A stretch of 64,000 nt of DNA. It comes from Erysipelotrichales bacterium (GTDB lineage: Bacteria > Bacillota_I > Bacilli_A > Erysipelotrichales > Erysipelotrichaceae). Location: positions 1 to 64,000 of the forward strand of contig CAJTIT010000015.1 of assembly GCA_910576345.1 (NCBI GenBank), given 5' to 3'. A program made the position numbers and the translations under genes. Shown here in pieces: positions 62,001 to 64,000 of the stretch (the first letter of the stretch is position 1; each line of letters begins with the position of its first letter). The notes beneath the pieces were generated by a model. It did no database searches and was not told the DNA's origin. It saw only the letters and a program-made list of their open reading frames with translations.

Positions 62001-62900
62001 CCGCATGTGTATGCTGTCGTTTCATTGGATCAATGCGAGGATCTATCCTTTATGATGAGAAAAATCGAACAAGAAAATCAGCAAGGCTGGATATTGTTCA
62101 TTCATCAGATTGCCTTTTTATTGGAGTTGTTCGAAGACGCCCAATCTTGGTTGTTAAGATGTATTAGAAAACACAGCATCATCGTTTTTATCAGTGCGAC
62201 TTCCTTGGATGATGTACCATTCCGTCTGCATCAGCAATTTGCGCAGTATTTCATCTTTCATTTGCATGATCCATCGCAAGGATGCCAGTTGATACATGGA
62301 AACTGGTCGCTGCCAAGTTTTCCTATGCGCGCTATGTTTAGAGGCAAAGAAGATGCATTGGAAGTGCAGTTTGTTACCTATCAGAATTTGCCTTACGGCA
62401 CAACAGCAGAAACAAAAAGCATGGAAACTTTGCCGGATCATGTGTACATAGAAGATTTGAAAAAAAGTTTGCTTGCGAATCATGCATGGATGATTGGCAT
62501 ATCCCATCAAACACGCGCACCTCTTTATTGGAAGTGTACGGGTACGTATATCATCACTGGCTACGAAGGTTATGCTTTTTTTCAGCTATTGAAAGAAATG
62601 TTTGCACAATATCGTTTGCATGCAACATTTACGATCAATCTACAAGAACAATATGAAGAAACAAACCTACGCATTCTGTATTTATCTGTATCGGAACTCT
62701 TAGCTGCAAGTACAAACGAAACAATCATCGCTTGTAAAGAAGAAGGACGATTGATGTGGTGCGGAAATCGATGGGAAGACATACGTTATGTTTGGAATTT
62801 ACAAGGAAATATCACAATGACATCCAAACAGGATGCATTGATCATTTCACAGGAGGTGAACGTATTACGAAGAATCGAAAAGAAAAGCGCGCATATGTAG
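58995..62900 (+). CDS. essC: EssC-type FtsK/SpoIIIE ATPase of type VII secretion
   Basis: This motor protein of about 1301 aa has an N-terminal FHA-type domain (IGRKAADIEIHHPYISNAHAKI, LNSTNGCYVNN; about 95-165), two membrane helices (about 242-295), then FtsK-type modules. The first has intact Walker A GMTGSGKSEF (about 637), DYKGGG, and Walker B HLVIAADEFAEL with ILATQKPSG. The second (from about 930) and third (from about 1150) have no usable Walker A (ASDPNCLTEA and ITGYEGYAFF). EssC drives export of WXG100 proteins. GGAGG supports ATG 58995. It overlaps neighbours on both sides. Confidence 0.93.
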   Translation: MPLDGQILCISQTEIQPITLTNVSSTECCWMSEDETRIYLSLCWKQNQWQITHAQILHLDDQVLCWNTLYPIQLHDQRCFLYTESFAHENRRFYAYALTKKIITIGRKAADIEIHHPYISNAHAKIYLQDGQWYIEDLNSTNGCYVNNRRIQKQAIAIKDCIYIMGCELIMGTSFIMVHYPHQPCDLRIRLPPYQPQRAEPFFEQSSLRFSIMRKPYERFCFHPLELKDPPAGTQRERLPFFYMIAPSLTMCMATLSSTLIMVFNNPSSWLQRMPSIIMAVSLVAGSLLWPILTLRYEKRKEQKQEEKRRCLYQNYLHQKQKELTIQIQAAKTWLEQFSIPNLHQPLWKMDLPKDRIFTIIGIGTYRLSQPFKENAQELSLSEDPLDQMKQDVMNANYFISNIPLCITSSHLRCFHVDGNMSDQIKYANHLILHHALLYPPHRIHIVLCVPDPYRIHFPHFLRHQFDEEGYRFLAHQVESLPSLMMHLHRFAQPVLFISFQKECSDFICKYGNDLPAVLYAFHSHPAYEIVLHKESGIFLDKELSIDFTWTSTSDQKALFEQLSNGQLQERNERFPKCLDFMELYQIRNIHQLSIWELWKSHTSENSLHIPIGIRLDGGILELDLHEKAHGPHGIIAGMTGSGKSEFFISLLLSLAVSYHPYDCAYILIDYKGGGMAKALEHLPHCAGVITNLDGSLIQRSLNSLNSELIRRQQLFQDAMDRFALSSMDIDIYQRLFHAKKVQEPLPHLVIAADEFAELKQQEPQFMEQLIRIARIGRSLGIHLILATQKPSGVVDDQIWSNARFHICLKVSQKQDSMDMLKKEDGAKIKAVGRFFLQVGYDEIYTEGQSAYAKASYDPHKVNVETTTIWEMLEDGSHGFQWQKGNDAKSKPTQLFTISEQICKVAKTHHIQPIRLWQDILPEKIDASDVPFGCIAMVDDPAHQRQFPLFMEECLHHTLLLASDPNCLTEAIRTLIISISQIHTNIVLLDMDGTFDKDVKPLPHVYAVVSLDQCEDLSFMMRKIEQENQQGWILFIHQIAFLLELFEDAQSWLLRCIRKHSIIVFISATSLDDVPFRLHQQFAQYFIFHLHDPSQGCQLIHGNWSLPSFPMRAMFRGKEDALEVQFVTYQNLPYGTTAETKSMETLPDHVYIEDLKKSLLANHAWMIGISHQTRAPLYWKCTGTYIITGYEGYAFFQLLKEMFAQYRLHATFTINLQEQYEETNLRILYLSVSELLAASTNETIIACKEEGRLMWCGNRWEDIRYVWNLQGNITMTSKQDALIISQEVNVLRRIEKKSAHM

Positions 62901-63139
62901 AAATTATCATATATGCGCCGGCAGTGGCTTATGAAATCAATCTCTCGGCAGGAAACAACGTCACATTAGATGAACTAAGAAAAATCGCAGCACAATGGGT
63001 ACATGAGCGCACCAACGGTAGATTCATGGTCAATGAAGACAACATTTTGTTGAGAGAAAAAACAAGTTCCTGTTTCTTCGGCGAGCGATTGATTGAAGAA
63101 ATGGGTGTGGAATCCAATGAATTATTTTACTTATTTTGA
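62864..63139 (+). CDS. YukD/EsaB-like small protein with apparent ATT start
   Basis: This protein of about 91 aa is read as TKNRKEKRAYVEIIIYAPAV... to SNELFYLF. The size, beta-rich start and position after essC fit the ubiquitin-like YukD/EsaB subunit, though similarity is weak. No ATG, GTG or TTG lies at a suitable distance. AGGAGGTG (62851-62858) points at ATT 62864. An ATG far upstream (62756) would put 108 bp within essC in another frame and lacks a ribosome site. Overlap with essC is 37 bp; the next gene starts 17 bp later. Confidence 0.6.
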   Translation: MTKNRKEKRAYVEIIIYAPAVAYEINLSAGNNVTLDELRKIAAQWVHERTNGRFMVNEDNILLREKTSSCFFGERLIEEMGVESNELFYLF

Positions 63140-63156
63140 AAGAGGAGGTAAACCAT

Positions 63157-63459
63157 ATGAGTTTTAAAATCAATGTACAGCCAGACGCTTTAAAGCGCTG
63201 TGCCGGATGTATCGAAGAACAGTGCAATGCCTATGAAAAGACATATCGTGACCTTTATGCAAAGATTGATGCGATGAGCATCAGTTGGCAAGGAAAAGAC
63301 AATCAGGCATATACGAATCAGATTCATGGTTTTGAAAAGGATTTTATAGCGATGACGCAGTTAATGCGAAATTACGTTTCATTTTTAAGAAACAGTGCAC
63401 AAGCATATTGTCAGATTCAAGATGATCGCGCCGCTAAAGCGCGTACATTGACCAATTAG
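63157..63459 (+). CDS. WXG100-family secreted protein 1
   Basis: This 100 aa protein is predicted as two helices around SISWQGKDNQAY, the W-x-G turn of ESAT-6-like T7SS substrates, near residue 45. It contains two Cys near the start (KRCAGCIEEQC), unusual for the family. AGAGGAGG supports ATG 63157. As the first such gene after essC it is a probable substrate or structural partner of the machine. Confidence 0.85.
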   Translation: MSFKINVQPDALKRCAGCIEEQCNAYEKTYRDLYAKIDAMSISWQGKDNQAYTNQIHGFEKDFIAMTQLMRNYVSFLRNSAQAYCQIQDDRAAKARTLTN

Positions 63460-63475
63460 AAAGGAGAACGTATTG

Positions 63476-63772
63476 ATGGAACAAATTCATATCGAGTTGG
63501 CAGAAGTTACCAAAACTGCCCAAGAAGTACGTAGATGTAACACACAGTTGGAACAAGAGCTCATGACAATGCGCAAATACATGAATGAGCTTCAAAGTAC
63601 ATGGAATTCTCCGGCAGCGGAAACCATTCGAGCAAAATTCAATCATATGGTGCCCATCTTTGAAAACTATCGTGAAGTGATTGAAAACTATGCGAAATTT
63701 CTTGATGTGACGGTATCCGGTTATGAAACGTGCGAAAACACGATCAATCAGAATGCCTCTTCATTCCAATAA
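63476..63772 (+). CDS. WXG100-like protein 2
   Basis: This 98 aa protein has a helix-turn-helix-hairpin shape with QSTWNSPAAETI in the turn, where the usual WxG Gly is replaced by Ser. It is likely the partner or second substrate for the preceding WXG100 protein; such pairs form four-helix dimers. AAAGGAGAA supports ATG 63476, 16 bp after the previous stop. It ends NQNASSFQ. Confidence 0.8.
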   Translation: MEQIHIELAEVTKTAQEVRRCNTQLEQELMTMRKYMNELQSTWNSPAAETIRAKFNHMVPIFENYREVIENYAKFLDVTVSGYETCENTINQNASSFQ

Positions 63773-63788
63773 GAGGTGAACTTCTATG

Positions 63789-64000
63789 ATGGATCAAAAC
63801 AAACAGATTGTATTTGCTTCGCAAAGCCAAAAACTGTCTACCATACATAGCGCTATCAGTGCATCACGAAGCGCCTTGATGTTGTATCGTCAACAGATGC
63901 AAGATGATTACCAAAGTAAAGAACGCGATCATGTGGTACAGGCAATCAATCAAGTTTTGCAAGATCTGTATGCACTTATGGATGCCTGTATTTCCATGAA
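63789..64000 (+). CDS. Helical T7SS-operon protein, cut by the window end
   Basis: GAGGTGA lies before adjacent ATG codons 63786 and 63789. About 70 residues are visible, all helical and polar (KLSTIHSAISASRSALMLYRQQ), without signal peptide or membrane segment. It follows the WXG pair by 16 bp, so it is probably another secreted helical protein or chaperone. The family is not recognised. Confidence 0.6.
   Translation, partial: MDQNKQIVFASQSQKLSTIHSAISASRSALMLYRQQMQDDYQSKERDHVVQAINQVLQDLYALMDACISM

Noticed and set aside
1..64000. tRNA, rRNA, CRISPR array, prophage, origin or attachment sites
   Set aside because: None was seen on reading both strands; GGTACCGCG stretches belong to the T-boxes. 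A tRNAscan or Infernal run would be decisive.

Overview
The window comes from a low-GC, Gram-positive anaerobe of the Firmicutes. I infer class Erysipelotrichia. The grounds are AGGAGG-type ribosome sites and sigma-A promoters throughout, tandem T-boxes, a type III glutamine synthetase, a GGGtGRT/scaffold pair, rubrerythrin, a flavodiiron protein and a SigK-type sigma factor. I see no rRNA, tRNA, CRISPR array or prophage. Mobile DNA is limited to an IS3-type remnant at 9.4-9.6 kb and possibly a transposase start at the left edge.

Left part (0.4-10.3 kb). A two-gene SUF module (sufC plus a short SufB/SufD) is followed by an amino-acid ABC transporter. The transporter has two near-identical T-boxes, each with an apparent CGU (arginine) specifier; one precedes the first binding-protein gene and one the permease-ATPase-second binding-protein genes. 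Next come a membrane-anchored nuclease, a flavodiiron protein, nagA, the IS3 remnant and a frameshifted GNAT gene.

Surface region (10.4-28.9 kb). Two ECF sigma factors, both 337 aa with the same transmembrane segment and conserved C-terminal tail, each sit directly upstream of very large exported proteins (1713 plus 1474 aa, and 1111 aa). The three exported proteins share a 12-residue Asp/Asn-rich, calcium-type repeat and a C-terminal GGA(I/N)TG(D/E)-membrane-tail signal. A thioesterase, a CAP-domain protein and an SDR lacking the catalytic Tyr lie between the two modules.

Central part (29-50 kb). It carries nitrogen assimilation (glnN), peroxide defence (rubredoxin-like protein and rubrerythrin), the Fe-S-linked GGGtGRT/scaffold operon, and vitamin uptake. 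The uptake genes are an ECF S component divergent from a MocR regulator, then niaR and a probable niacin S component. After these come a Rieske-tailed flavoprotein, a PdaA-like deacetylase, a serine recombinase homologue without its catalytic Ser, SigK, and the conserved housekeeping operon yqeG-yqeH-yhbY-nadD/yqeK-rsfS-methyltransferase-mtnN.

Right part (50-64 kb). A GntR-controlled ABC exporter with a perfect operator palindrome is followed by a type VII secretion (T7SSb-like) operon that runs off the right edge. Its order is FHA protein, PP2C phosphatase, Ser/Thr kinase with transmembrane and helical tail, small membrane protein, Ig-repeat membrane protein, EssC, YukD-like protein, two WXG100-type proteins and a helical protein. 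The genes overlap or nearly abut, so phosphorylation signalling appears to be built into the secretion machine. The kinase has the domain order of EssB but retains most catalytic residues.
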